Shown one piece after another: positions 52,698 through 61,613 of a stretch of 64,000 nucleotides of DNA (positions are counted from its first letter, which is position 1; each line of letters starts with the position of its first letter). A model generated the notes under the pieces. The model was not told the DNA's origin, made no database searches, and saw nothing but the letters and a program-made list of their open reading frames with translations. The position numbers and the translations under genes are program-made. The stretch comes from Deltaproteobacteria bacterium (GTDB lineage Bacteria > Desulfobacterota > GWC2-55-46 > JADFVP01): NCBI GenBank assembly GCA_029262515.1, contig JAJCZH010000002.1, positions 1 to 64,000 on the forward strand, given 5' to 3'.

Positions 52698-54434
52698 TTA
52701 TTTCTTCTTCTTTTTGCCCTTGTGCTGCGTCTTTGCAGGTTTTACTTCTTTGGGTGTTTCTGGTTCATCGTACTCACTAAGATCTATCGGCGGAATACTT
52801 GCTGCCTTTGCCGCATGGGCCCTATTGATTATAACCTGCTGTCCGATAGAAAGAAGGTTATTTGTAAGCCAGTAAAGAACGAGACCGGCCGGAAAATTAA
52901 GGAACATAAAGGTAAAGACGATCGGCAAGAACTGCATCATCTTCGCCTGGGTAGGATCAGGCGATGCCGGTGTCATCTTCTGCTGAAAATACATAGAGGC
53001 ACCCATTAAAACAGGCGTAATATAATACGGGTCTTTAGCCGAAAGGTCTGTAATCCACAAGATAAGAGGAGCGTGTCTAAGCTCAATAGCGACATACAGA
53101 ACCTCGTACAGGGCTATAAAGACCGGTATCTGCAGCACCATCGGCAAACAACCGCTTACCGGGTTAATCTTGTACTTTTTATAGAGGCCCATGACCTCCT
53201 TGTTCATCTTCTCTTTATTGTCTTTATAGCGCTTCTTGATGGCCGCAAGCTGCGGTTGCACGCGCTGCATCTCCTTCATAGACGACATGGAGTGCTTGGT
53301 TAGCGGATAGAAGAGCAGTTTTATTGCAATGGTAAAGATTACGATCGCAATGCCGTAATTTATCAAGTAACCCTGCATCAGGTTGAGGATTACGAGAAAG
53401 GGTTTTGCCATAATAGCGAAGAAACCGAACTCTATCGACTCTTCAAGTCCGATTCCTTTGTTGGTCATGAGACTGTAAAGCTTGGGACCGGTATAGGTGC
53501 TGTAAACGATAGCAGCATCGGTTCCGGGCTCAACCTTCATTTCGCTCGAAAGAATCGAAGTGGTGGCAAAGTCTTCGTCATAGACCTCTGTGCCCCAATT
53601 AAGCTGTGCGCTTGCCGGAGGTATAAGCGCTGTTAAAAAGTATTTGTTCTCCAGGCCTATCCAATGAAGCGCTCCCCTTCCTCGCAGGGCCTCTTCATCC
53701 GGTTTTTGCCTTAAAATCTCTTCACCTTCATAAACGACCGGACCGTAGTGGTAGTACGATTTTTTTGTCTCTTTTTTGAGCGTTGCAGACATCAAGGTAT
53801 CTACATGGCTCGATATCGTCCTACCGGTACGATTATAGAGACGTACCTCGGTATCGACCATATAGGTATCTGCCGAGAACTTATACCTCTTTTCAACAAC
53901 AACACCATCTTTAGTTCTGCCGCTATAGACAAACTCCAGCTTCTCCGTCCCGTCTAGTTCGTACGAAGAGTGCAGAGGACCGTTAAAGATAATTTCTTCG
54001 GTTACGTTATCTATAACAATCGAGGTTTTGTTGGTTGTCTGAGAGTCGAAGTTATTTACGAGGTCTACCTGGGGAGAGTCCGTCTCTTTTGTTGTCTTGT
54101 ATTTCTTTAATTCCCACTTCTTTATCGCTCCGCCATGCGTAGTAAACACAGCCTTAAAGAGTGGTGTCTCTACGGTTGTCAGCTCTTCCGTTATGTTTGA
54201 TTTAGTTGTTGCTGCAACAGGAAATATTCTTGGTGTTGATGTTTTTTTTCCTGGAGCGGCTTCACCAATACCAATTTTAGAGAGTATAGACGTAGTTGCG
54301 GGTGGTGTGCTCTCTGTCGCAGACTCTTCCGTAACCTCGGGATAGGCTTCCGGATAGACCTGTTTTAAGATATAAGGGTAGCCGACAATAACCGCCAGAG
54401 AAAGAAGTACGGCAATAATAACTCTTTTTTCCAT
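52698..54434 (-). CDS. yidC: Membrane protein insertase YidC
   Basis: A 578-aa insertase: TM1 at residues 5-20, a large periplasmic domain, then the conserved membrane core (GIAIVIFTIAIKLLFYPLTKHSMSSMKEMQ, CLPMVLQIPVFIALYEVLY, PVLMGASMYFQQKMTP) and a Lys-rich tail (KGKKKKK). The tail is typical of ribosome-binding YidC termini. In the rpmH-rnpA-yidD-yidC-mnmE order. Confidence 0.97.
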   Translation of the reverse strand: MEKRVIIAVLLSLAVIVGYPYILKQVYPEAYPEVTEESATESTPPATTSILSKIGIGEAAPGKKTSTPRIFPVAATTKSNITEELTTVETPLFKAVFTTHGGAIKKWELKKYKTTKETDSPQVDLVNNFDSQTTNKTSIVIDNVTEEIIFNGPLHSSYELDGTEKLEFVYSGRTKDGVVVEKRYKFSADTYMVDTEVRLYNRTGRTISSHVDTLMSATLKKETKKSYYHYGPVVYEGEEILRQKPDEEALRGRGALHWIGLENKYFLTALIPPASAQLNWGTEVYDEDFATTSILSSEMKVEPGTDAAIVYSTYTGPKLYSLMTNKGIGLEESIEFGFFAIMAKPFLVILNLMQGYLINYGIAIVIFTIAIKLLFYPLTKHSMSSMKEMQRVQPQLAAIKKRYKDNKEKMNKEVMGLYKKYKINPVSGCLPMVLQIPVFIALYEVLYVAIELRHAPLILWITDLSAKDPYYITPVLMGASMYFQQKMTPASPDPTQAKMMQFLPIVFTFMFLNFPAGLVLYWLTNNLLSIGQQVIINRAHAAKAASIPPIDLSEYDEPETPKEVKPAKTQHKGKKKKK

Positions 54435-54492
54435 CTATCTGCTAAACCCTCTTTTATAGGTCTTGGTTATAACCGTATAGAAAATAGAACGT

Positions 54493-54711
54493 TTATCTCT
54501 TTACTACCGGGTCGTATCCACCGGAATTGAATGGCTGACACTTTAAAAGCCGTTTTGCTGCGGCATAAAGCCCATATACCACTCCATGCACCTCAATGGC
54601 TTCATACGCATATTCGGAACAAGTAGGATAAAAACGGCAAGCAGGGGGAAGAAAAGGTGAGATGCCCTTTTTGTAAATAAGTATCAAAGACTGTATAATC
54701 TTTTTGATCAC
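54493..54711 (-). CDS. yidD: Membrane protein insertion efficiency factor YidD
   Basis: A 72-aa protein with the diagnostic ISPFLPPACRFYPTCSEYAYEAI and LLKCQPFNSGGYDPV. It supports YidC-dependent insertion. It sits 58 bp before yidC and 31 bp after rnpA. Confidence 0.95.
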   Translation of the reverse strand: MIKKIIQSLILIYKKGISPFLPPACRFYPTCSEYAYEAIEVHGVVYGLYAAAKRLLKCQPFNSGGYDPVVKR

Positions 54712-54742
54712 TCTTTACCCCTGTTTTTTTATTCAACCGGAT

Positions 54743-55147
54743 TTATTTACTGTCAAACAGTTCGAACAGCTCAATCTCAATATCTTTTAACCGTTTTGGG
54801 CCTTTTTCCGTACCGGCAAACCTTTTAGCAGAAAAAACGATATCGACTGTTTGATGTTTTTGCGAGATATGACAAGTACTATTATTTCTGCCGGAAGGAA
54901 TAAAGGAGAGTTTTTTTTTATTTAACCTAAAGAACTCCCGCAAGAGCCTTTTGAGTTTTACTCTACCCGGTCCGTTTGTAACACGCGCACTGACAGCCAG
55001 ACCGAGTCTGTGTCTGTTAAACGAGTTTTTAAGCACATAAACGGTAAAACTTTTAGTCGTAAAACGTCTACCATTCTTAATGACTCCGGAAAACTCTACC
55101 GGTTTTAAAAGCCTATCGGCTTTTGTTAGTGAGTATTCTTTCGCCAT
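54743..55147 (-). CDS. rnpA: Ribonuclease P protein component
   Basis: A 134-aa basic protein of RNase P, which matures tRNA 5' ends. It has FTTKSFTVYVLKN, RLGLAVSARV, and the RNR-like helix RVKLKRLLREFFRL (canonical RNRxKRxxRE is degenerate here: GRVKLKR). The C-terminal part is a little longer than the 110-120 aa norm. It follows rpmH by 41 bp. Confidence 0.93.
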   Translation of the reverse strand: MAKEYSLTKADRLLKPVEFSGVIKNGRRFTTKSFTVYVLKNSFNRHRLGLAVSARVTNGPGRVKLKRLLREFFRLNKKKLSFIPSGRNNSTCHISQKHQTVDIVFSAKRFAGTEKGPKRLKDIEIELFELFDSK

Positions 55148-55188
55148 TGAGTTATAACCGAAATCTTGTTTTTGCTATAGACTAAAAA

Positions 55189-55341
55189 TTACTTATTGGT
55201 GCTTATTTCTACACTGAGGCGTTTTCTTCCTTTGGCACGTCTTCTGCTTATAACGGCTTTGCCGCCTTTAGTAGACATCCTTTCGAGAAAACCATGAGTT
55301 CTCAATCTTTTTATCTTACTTGGCTGAAATGTTCTCTTCAT
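55189..55341 (-). CDS. rpmH: 50S ribosomal protein L34
   Basis: A 50-aa gene, short enough to be missed by length filters: [40 protein letters not shown], ending [10 protein letters not shown]. The first 40 residues fit L34 closely; the C-terminus carries a few extra residues (SVEISTNK). AAAGGA is 9 nt upstream of ATG 55341. First gene of the rpmH-rnpA-yidD-yidC-mnmE run. Confidence 0.97.
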   Translation of the reverse strand: MKRTFQPSKIKRLRTHGFLERMSTKGGKAVISRRRAKGRKRLSVEISTNK

Positions 55342-55387
55342 ATTATTACGTCCTTTAAAACCTTATTTTTCTTATGAATTAAATAGG

Positions 55388-55418
55388 TATTTAGCCATAA
55401 ATGGCTGCTCTTTGTCAA
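55388..55418 (-). promoter_or_regulatory. Probable rpmH promoter
   Basis: On the minus strand TTGACA (55418-55413) and TAAATA (55393-55388), spacer 19 bp, or 18 bp to CTAAAT. A 14-bp inverted repeat TTTGTC-AA-GACAAA (55411-55424) overlaps the -35 and might be an operator. The rest of 55342-55542 is A/T-rich and lacks genes. Confidence 0.5.
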
Positions 55419-55542
55419 GACAAAAGATAAGTTACATCTTAAATACTTTTAGATTCAACTTATCTTCTACAATACCTAAATACCTGTTAATTTACATATT
55501 CTTTCTATCTGTGTTGCAATACATGTTTGAATATCAACTTTG

Positions 55543-56658
55543 CTACAATCTCATCGGCATTACTATATACGTATAATTACTACCTGATTCACTATTAACA
55601 AGTCCCGGACTAAGTGAATTTTTAAGAGTGATCTTTATCTTCTCTTCCTGTATGGCATCAAGCATATCTATCATATACCTGGCATTAAAAGCTATTTCGA
55701 TCTCTTCATTACTGTACTCTATATCGAGTTCTTCTGTTGCGTCCCCTATATCCGGGCTTGTTGCTGTCAATATAAGACCGGTTGAGGTAAATTTAAAATT
55801 TACCCCTTTTACCTTATCTGAAGAGAGTATAGAGACTCTTTTTAAAGAAGTTAGCAACTGGTTCTTGTCTACCACAATCTCTCTATCATTTCCTTCAGGT
55901 ATAACTTTCTTATAATCAGGAAATTCACCTTCTAAAAGTCTTATATTTATAACAGTATCATCTTTTTTCATAGAAGCGTTCTTTTCGGTAATACTTATAA
56001 AGAAACCGTTCTCACACTCCTCATCCAGAAGTTTACGTACTTCCATCATGCCTTTTCTCGGTAGTAATACGCTATTTTTCTCTTGTTTTCCTATTCCGAG
56101 ATCATTTTGTTCTTCTACTAAAGCGAGTCTATGGCCATCTGTCGTTACCATACGGGTTATCAAGTCATCTTTTTCAAAAAGAAAACCGTTAATATTGTAC
56201 CTTGTTTCATCTAAAGAGACTGCAAAAGCCGTCTTGTCTATCATCTCTTTCAGTTTATCACTATCTATCTTCTCTAGTTTGCTTTCGTCTACAACAGGAA
56301 AAACAGGAAAATCTTTTGTTGGAAGACCCATTATATTAAATTTTGATTTTCCGCTCTTTACCGTTACTTTGCAGTTTTGATCTGCTTTAAAAGAAATGCT
56401 GTTCTCCGGTAACTCTTTTACTATTTCAAAAAGTTTTCTTGCATTTACCGTTACCGAACCATTTTGTTTTACTTCTGCTTTTGAAGAATCTTTTATAAAA
56501 ACTTCTAGATCCGTTGCAAGAAAATCTACCGTCTCATTCTCATTATTTGCAGATAAAGAGACATTTGAAAGTATAGGCATTGTATTTCTTCTCTCTACAA
56601 TACCTTGAACTCTTTGAAGGGTTTTTAAAAAAGCCGGCTTTTCAATTAGAAACTCCAT
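55543..56658 (-). CDS. dnaN: DNA polymerase III beta sliding clamp
   Basis: A 371-aa clamp with MEFLIEKPAFLKTLQRVQGIVERRNTMPILSNV at the start, LFEKDDLITRMVTTDGHRLAL in the middle and YTYIVMPMRL at the end; all are family hallmarks. GGAGAG lies 5-6 nt before ATG 56658. It follows dnaA on the same strand after a 298-bp A/T-rich gap. Confidence 0.97.
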   Translation of the reverse strand: MEFLIEKPAFLKTLQRVQGIVERRNTMPILSNVSLSANNENETVDFLATDLEVFIKDSSKAEVKQNGSVTVNARKLFEIVKELPENSISFKADQNCKVTVKSGKSKFNIMGLPTKDFPVFPVVDESKLEKIDSDKLKEMIDKTAFAVSLDETRYNINGFLFEKDDLITRMVTTDGHRLALVEEQNDLGIGKQEKNSVLLPRKGMMEVRKLLDEECENGFFISITEKNASMKKDDTVINIRLLEGEFPDYKKVIPEGNDREIVVDKNQLLTSLKRVSILSSDKVKGVNFKFTSTGLILTATSPDIGDATEELDIEYSNEEIEIAFNARYMIDMLDAIQEEKIKITLKNSLSPGLVNSESGSNYTYIVMPMRL

Positions 56659-56956
56659 ATAGCTCTCCTTTTATATATTGTACGTTCTAATTTTTAAAGT
56701 TATTCTATAAAAACCTATTCTTATATTACTATTCTTATATTAAATAAAAAAAAGTAATAGTAGTAGGTGTTGTGTATAAGTAAAAAATATAGATAACCAG
56801 CTATGTTTTATAAGAAAAAAGAGAAGTAAACCTGTTGATACCTTACCACAATTATAAACAATAAAAAGCCAATAATGTAGAGTAAAAAAAAACCTGCTCA
56901 CTTACCAACAGGCAATTAAATATTACCAACAGATAATCAACAACAATAAAAGTTGT
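56659..56956. other. dnaA-dnaN intergenic region with a DnaA box
   Basis: A 298-bp very A/T-rich stretch with no gene. A perfect DnaA box, TGTGTATAA (reverse of TTATACACA), lies at 56771-56779. Looser matches such as TGTTGATAC near 56832 are present. It may hold the dnaN promoter or be part of a bipartite origin with the region upstream of dnaA. Confidence 0.55.
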
Positions 56957-58324
56957 TTAATTGAGACCGAGGTTCTTTTTTATCTGCTGAATTGAACGAA
57001 ATAATTCATTATTGTCTTTTGCATTGGTATCAATTTTTTTAAAAGCATGTATGGCTGTAGAGTGGTCTTTACCACCGAACGCAGAACCTATTTCCGGGAA
57101 AGAGAAACTACCGGTTTGCCTTGCGATGTACATAGCAATCTGTCTCGGTAAAGCAATGGACCTATGTCGCCTTTTTGATTTCAAGTCAGAGGTTTTAATA
57201 TTATAAAAAGAGGAGACCGCGCGTTGTATATCCACTATGGTTACAATACGGTCATCTTTTTTCTTCAAGAGATTTTTAAGGGCTTTTTTACTCATTTCAA
57301 GGGTTATTTCCTGATTCGTTAGACTTGAAACAGCAATTACCCTGTTTAAAAAACCTTCCAGTTCTCTAACATTAGAGTTACTTATAGAAGCGAGCCAGTC
57401 AGCCACATCATTTGGTATATTTATATCCTCAGCAAGCGCTTTTCTTTTTAAGATAGCAATTCTTGTCTCAGTATCAGGTGGTTGAATGTCTGCAACAAGG
57501 CCCCACTCAAACCGGCTTCTTAGCCGTTCTTCAAGGCCGGCGATATCTTTTGGAAATTTATCACTTGTAACTATAATCTGTTTATGGTTTTCGTGCAGAG
57601 TGTTAAAGGTATGAAAAAACTCTTCCTGCGTACGCTCTTTACCGGCCCAAAACTGTATGTCGTCGATAAGGAGGACATCAACATTTCTAAACTTGCCTCT
57701 AAAGTCCGACATCTTTTGGCGACTTACGTAATTGATAAAGTCGTTCATAAATCGTTCTGAGGTGTAGTAACAGATTTTAGTAGATGAGTTGTATTTAAAA
57801 ACCGCATGCCCTATAGCTTGAAGCAGATGGGTTTTACCGAGTCCAACACCTCCGTATATAAAAAGAGGGTTGTACTTGTTGGCCAGGTTAGTAGCCACGG
57901 CGCTACAAGCGGCATGTGCAAATTCGTTTGCCGGACCGATGACAAAATTATCAAAAGTATACTTGGAGTTTAACCCGATCTCTTTTGCCAGAATCTCGGC
58001 GCTCTTGCCTCTGTTCTGTTGAGACTTGTTCGATTTGCTCTTTGTTAAGGATTTTTTCTGCGGTTGTTCCGCTACCGTTGTTTTGGCAATCGTCCAGTTA
58101 AGATTCATATCTTTGGAAGATAGACGGCGCAGGATCTCTAGAATTAGAAGTTGGTAATGCTCTTTGATCCACTCGAGGAAGAAACGGTTTGGCACTTCAA
58201 GCTCTATGGAGTCTTCCGTTCCGCCAACCACCTTTATCGGGCGAAACCATGTCGCAAAGTGTTGCGGGCTGACATGCTCAGCAACACCTTCGAGACACCT
58301 CTTCCATAGATCTTCATAAACCAT
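56957..58324 (-). CDS. dnaA: Chromosomal replication initiator DnaA
   Basis: A 455-aa initiator. Domain I starts YEDLWKRCLEGVAEHVSPQHFATWFRPI. The AAA+ domain has PLFIYGGVGLGKTHLLQAIGH (Walker A), VLLIDDIQFWAGKE (Walker B) and RLRSRFEWGL. Domain IV ends with the box-binding IALPRQIAMYIARQ and GGKDHSTAIHA. ATG 58324 is chosen because domain I begins there. The frame continues to 58486, but those 54 residues are atypical and their DNA contains DnaA boxes, so it is better read as upstream regulatory/origin DNA. Confidence 0.96.
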   Translation of the reverse strand: MVYEDLWKRCLEGVAEHVSPQHFATWFRPIKVVGGTEDSIELEVPNRFFLEWIKEHYQLLILEILRRLSSKDMNLNWTIAKTTVAEQPQKKSLTKSKSNKSQQNRGKSAEILAKEIGLNSKYTFDNFVIGPANEFAHAACSAVATNLANKYNPLFIYGGVGLGKTHLLQAIGHAVFKYNSSTKICYYTSERFMNDFINYVSRQKMSDFRGKFRNVDVLLIDDIQFWAGKERTQEEFFHTFNTLHENHKQIIVTSDKFPKDIAGLEERLRSRFEWGLVADIQPPDTETRIAILKRKALAEDINIPNDVADWLASISNSNVRELEGFLNRVIAVSSLTNQEITLEMSKKALKNLLKKKDDRIVTIVDIQRAVSSFYNIKTSDLKSKRRHRSIALPRQIAMYIARQTGSFSFPEIGSAFGGKDHSTAIHAFKKIDTNAKDNNELFRSIQQIKKNLGLN

Positions 58325-58893
58325 GAGCCACCGGGGATAATACGGGGGAAATAGAGTTACCAACAGACTTATACACAGGTGTTGATAACCTGCTTGTTCT
58401 GGTAGGCAGTAACTGTACCAGAGTCGTTTGTATTTATCAAGGGCTTTATCCGCATACTTTGAAACTTTTAGAAATAAAGTTCTCATGCAAGTAAAAGAGC
58501 ATAAGGTAACGGCTCTGTTGAGTATTCTTCAAAAAAGTCAGGATGTAAGTATGATATATAAGTAATTGATATTAATAATAAAAAGCTACAAAGGTATGGG
58601 TTTGATGATTTTTGGTTAGTTGTTTTGGTGTAACATAAAAACCTCTATTGCCTATTATGCAGGTATTAGAAGTTCCTTTTTGCGGGATCAGCTGTAACCG
58701 TATAAACATAAAGAAAAAATAGGGCATGGGGGGGGGTATATTAAAAGAAAAAAGGTCTGCTTCGGTACTTTTTTATGTGGATAAATTGTAGTTTAAGAGT
58801 ACTGTTAGCTATTTTGGAAAAAAAATGATGAAAGAGTATTAAGCACGCGGTTTCTTGGCAGTATGAGTATGTGGAGGGTAAAGAGATGTCTAA
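58325..58893. other. Probable oriC region upstream of dnaA
   Basis: A 569-bp stretch between dnaA and the DUF4388 gene. DnaA boxes: TTATACACA at 58369-58377 and TGTGGATAA (reverse of TTATCCACA) at 58776-58784, both perfect. One-mismatch boxes are TGTTGATAA at 58380-58388 and TTATCCGCA at 58446-58454. A very A/T-rich segment, a plausible unwinding element, spans about 58548-58592. A run of nine G occurs at 58728-58736. No gene is convincing here. Origin function is inferred from box clustering and dnaA-dnaN context. Confidence 0.65.
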
Positions 58894-61455
58894 TCAGGGG
58901 CCAAAGAAGTACTGGTTTACCAGAGATCCAGCAGCAAGGCCAAGAAGTATCATAAGAATTGCAATTAGCACCAGGCGTACAACTCCTTTTTTCGGTTTTT
59001 TCTTTTTTTGCGTAGATTTGACCTCCTCTACGCTCTTCACATCATCGGTTACGGTAGTCTCCTGTTTAGTTTTTGTCTCATCATCATCAGCACTTATGGA
59101 CGGTTCGGGTACCTCTTCGATTTTTTCTTTATTTTTATCCGTACTGCTCTCTTTTTCCGTCGGTTTTATTACGTCTTCTAACAGGTCGTGATTCGGGGCA
59201 GCAGGTTCTTCCTCTTCAACCTCTACAAAAAGCTCTTCTGCCTCTACCTGCTCAATACCAAGTTCTTCGATTTCGGTCTTTTCTGTTATTTTCGGCGCTA
59301 CCTCTTTACTTTCTGTTATGAGCATAGAGTCGCTGTTACTGTTTTCCAGCGGTTCTATTTCTACAAGCTCAAGCTCTTCTTCCTGTTCCTGAGTAAGTAC
59401 TGAGCCTGAAAGCGATGCGGTTTCGATAGGTATGGATGGTTCTTTGTTAACCGAGTCGGCATCGGATTGTAAAGTGCTGGAAAAGGCTTCTGCGGCGAGG
59501 TTACGGTCGATTGCCATATTGCCTTTATGTGCTGCGGTACTTAACAGAAGCGCCGAAAGGCGCACAATTTCTCCAGGTATTCCTTCACTTTCCTTAAAAA
59601 GTAACTCAAGTGCCGGTTGTTCAATGGTCAGTGGCGTACCTATTGTGTTGGTTGCAGAGATTCTTTTACGGAAAAAATCACCGGTCTCTTCTAATGTCAG
59701 CGGCGCTATGTTAAGACGTACGAGGGTTTTTCTGCCGAGTTCGGCAAATTCGGGTTGATCCAGCCGCTCGGAGATACCGGGTTCTCCTACGAGTATAAGT
59801 TGCAGGCTTTTAAGTCGTGCCAGGTACTGTACTAGTTTAAGGCAGCCCGTAGTAAGTTCTTCGGCATTGTCGAGAACAATTATCGTAGACCCGCCCTGGC
59901 TATTGTTCTGCGAGACCCTCATGCCGAGGCTCAATAGCTGCTCTTTTATAGAGCGAGACTCGGTAGAGGCATGCAACTCGGCATTTATCGTTCTTATAAG
60001 CTGCAGTTCACGTTTAGCCGGAGAGAGCACTGCGGCAGCAAGCGTCTTTTTATTTGATAAGCTCTTTAAAAGTTCTATCAGCAAGGTGCTTTTTCCCGCA
60101 CCGGTTCTGGCCTCTATCAGTATCGGACCCTCTTTCTTTTTTATTGCTGACAGGGTGGTTTCAAGTGTCTCTTTCTGGCCCGTTGCCGTAATGTTGAACC
60201 TGTCGAGCGGTTCATAAGAGAAGGGGTCGAGAGAAAAACCGCACGTCTCCATATAGTTGGGTCTGTCCGGTTTACCGGTATCGGCATAGAGTGCATGCCT
60301 GAGTTCCATTCGTTTTAGTTCGGCCACGGCTTCGAGCATCCACGGGTTCTTGTCGCAAGAAGTCATGTAGGCCGTCTCGGCCGCTTTATACTCTTCTTTC
60401 TCGAAGAAGATTCTGGCCAGAAAGTACCACGCGCCGTCGAGTTCGTTGTTGAGGTCGATAGCATCCTTGATCGTCTGCTCAGCCTCTTTAATATTCGAAG
60501 GGTCAAGGTTGTAGAGCGCCCATCCGAGCCATGCCCAGTACTCACCCTCCATGGGATTTATCTCTATAATCTGTTTGAGTGTCTCTACAGCGCTTTTATA
60601 ATTAGAGTCGTTGAAGGCCGACTTGGCGCGCATGAACAGCAGCTCTGCATTGAGGTTTGACCCTGTTGCCGGAGCTGTGCTGGTTGAGTGTTCAGGCTCC
60701 TCAACAAGGTTGAGCTCTTCCACAATCGGCTCTTCGTTCGGTCTTGAGAGCGTACCGGTCATTATGAGGGTCAGTGTGAGCGAGAGCGCGCGTTGTTTCA
60801 GGAGAAAAGAGCCGTCGAGTACCTCTTTTACAGTTGTCGTTCCGTCGAACTTTTCAAAAAACCGGGTCTCTTGTATATTTAGTCCGAAGTTTTCAATTTT
60901 GTATCGGGTCTTGTCGAGTGATGGTACAACCACAGAGTCCTGATAAGAGTCCAAATCATTTCTAATCCGTTCGAGCGGATAGAAACCGAGACTTATTCCG
61001 TCGAGTATCAGTTTGGCGGGGTGAAGCGGCATGGGTGTTGCGTAGCTCGGTAAAGACTCTATTGTTTCGTAATGGTATGTTCCTTCGTTCCAGCCGAAGA
61101 TCTTCCAGGCGCGCCTTTTGAGCTGAAGGTAGAGAAACTTGTTCAGCTCTGCGGACGTAATTAGGCCCATCGACGTCAAGACCTCACCATGGCGCCTGTT
61201 CTCTTTGAGAACCGCCTCTAAAGATTTTTCATAATCTTTTTGCGTAATGATGCCTTCGAGCATCAGGAGTCGGCCTAAAACTTCTCCGAGAATATTGGAG
61301 GTTGCAAAAACGGGAATGCCGTCAGAAAAGTAGAAACGTTTCTTAATCGGTTCGCGCAGTATATCGAGAACACCGACCTGATCGTTCTGTTTATAGATGA
61401 GGTGTAGTAGTTTAGGTAGTCCTATATCGACTAGATTACCTTGACACTCTTTCAA
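58894..61455 (-). CDS. DUF4388-TPR-ExeA-like ATPase-transmembrane fusion protein
   Basis: An 853-aa protein. Residues about 1-130: DUF4388 (ECQGNLVDIGLPKLLHLIY). About 260-390: TPR repeats (YKSAVETLKQIIEINPMEGEYWAWLGWALY). About 400-680: ExeA-type AAA ATPase with Walker A EARTGAGKSTLL and Walker B TIIVLDNAEEL. About 690-815: acidic low-complexity segment rich in Glu. One C-terminal TM (VRLVLIAILMILLGLAAGSLV). The start TTG 61455 has AAAGGA 7 nt upstream and yields a typical DUF4388 N-terminus, unlike TTG 61488. Its role is unknown; DUF4388 occurs in gliding and signalling proteins, ExeA drives secretin assembly. Confidence 0.82.
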   Translation of the reverse strand: MKECQGNLVDIGLPKLLHLIYKQNDQVGVLDILREPIKKRFYFSDGIPVFATSNILGEVLGRLLMLEGIITQKDYEKSLEAVLKENRRHGEVLTSMGLITSAELNKFLYLQLKRRAWKIFGWNEGTYHYETIESLPSYATPMPLHPAKLILDGISLGFYPLERIRNDLDSYQDSVVVPSLDKTRYKIENFGLNIQETRFFEKFDGTTTVKEVLDGSFLLKQRALSLTLTLIMTGTLSRPNEEPIVEELNLVEEPEHSTSTAPATGSNLNAELLFMRAKSAFNDSNYKSAVETLKQIIEINPMEGEYWAWLGWALYNLDPSNIKEAEQTIKDAIDLNNELDGAWYFLARIFFEKEEYKAAETAYMTSCDKNPWMLEAVAELKRMELRHALYADTGKPDRPNYMETCGFSLDPFSYEPLDRFNITATGQKETLETTLSAIKKKEGPILIEARTGAGKSTLLIELLKSLSNKKTLAAAVLSPAKRELQLIRTINAELHASTESRSIKEQLLSLGMRVSQNNSQGGSTIIVLDNAEELTTGCLKLVQYLARLKSLQLILVGEPGISERLDQPEFAELGRKTLVRLNIAPLTLEETGDFFRKRISATNTIGTPLTIEQPALELLFKESEGIPGEIVRLSALLLSTAAHKGNMAIDRNLAAEAFSSTLQSDADSVNKEPSIPIETASLSGSVLTQEQEEELELVEIEPLENSNSDSMLITESKEVAPKITEKTEIEELGIEQVEAEELFVEVEEEEPAAPNHDLLEDVIKPTEKESSTDKNKEKIEEVPEPSISADDDETKTKQETTVTDDVKSVEEVKSTQKKKKPKKGVVRLVLIAILMILLGLAAGSLVNQYFFGP

Positions 61456-61613
61456 ATTAGATTTCCTTTTGCCAGTTCCGGTCCGCAAGCGTAACGGGTT
61501 CTCACTCTATACAGAATATCACTGTATAGTTGAGGAAAAAGAGCAACCCTTTGGTTGCGATAAAAAGTAAGCCTTACCCGTAATATATCGGCAGATAAAA
61601 AGAAATATTTACA

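Noticed and set aside
58325-58486. The dnaA frame extends 54 codons upstream of the chosen start
   Set aside because: The added residues do not resemble DnaA domain I, and the DNA carries DnaA boxes; the standard N-terminus begins at 58324.
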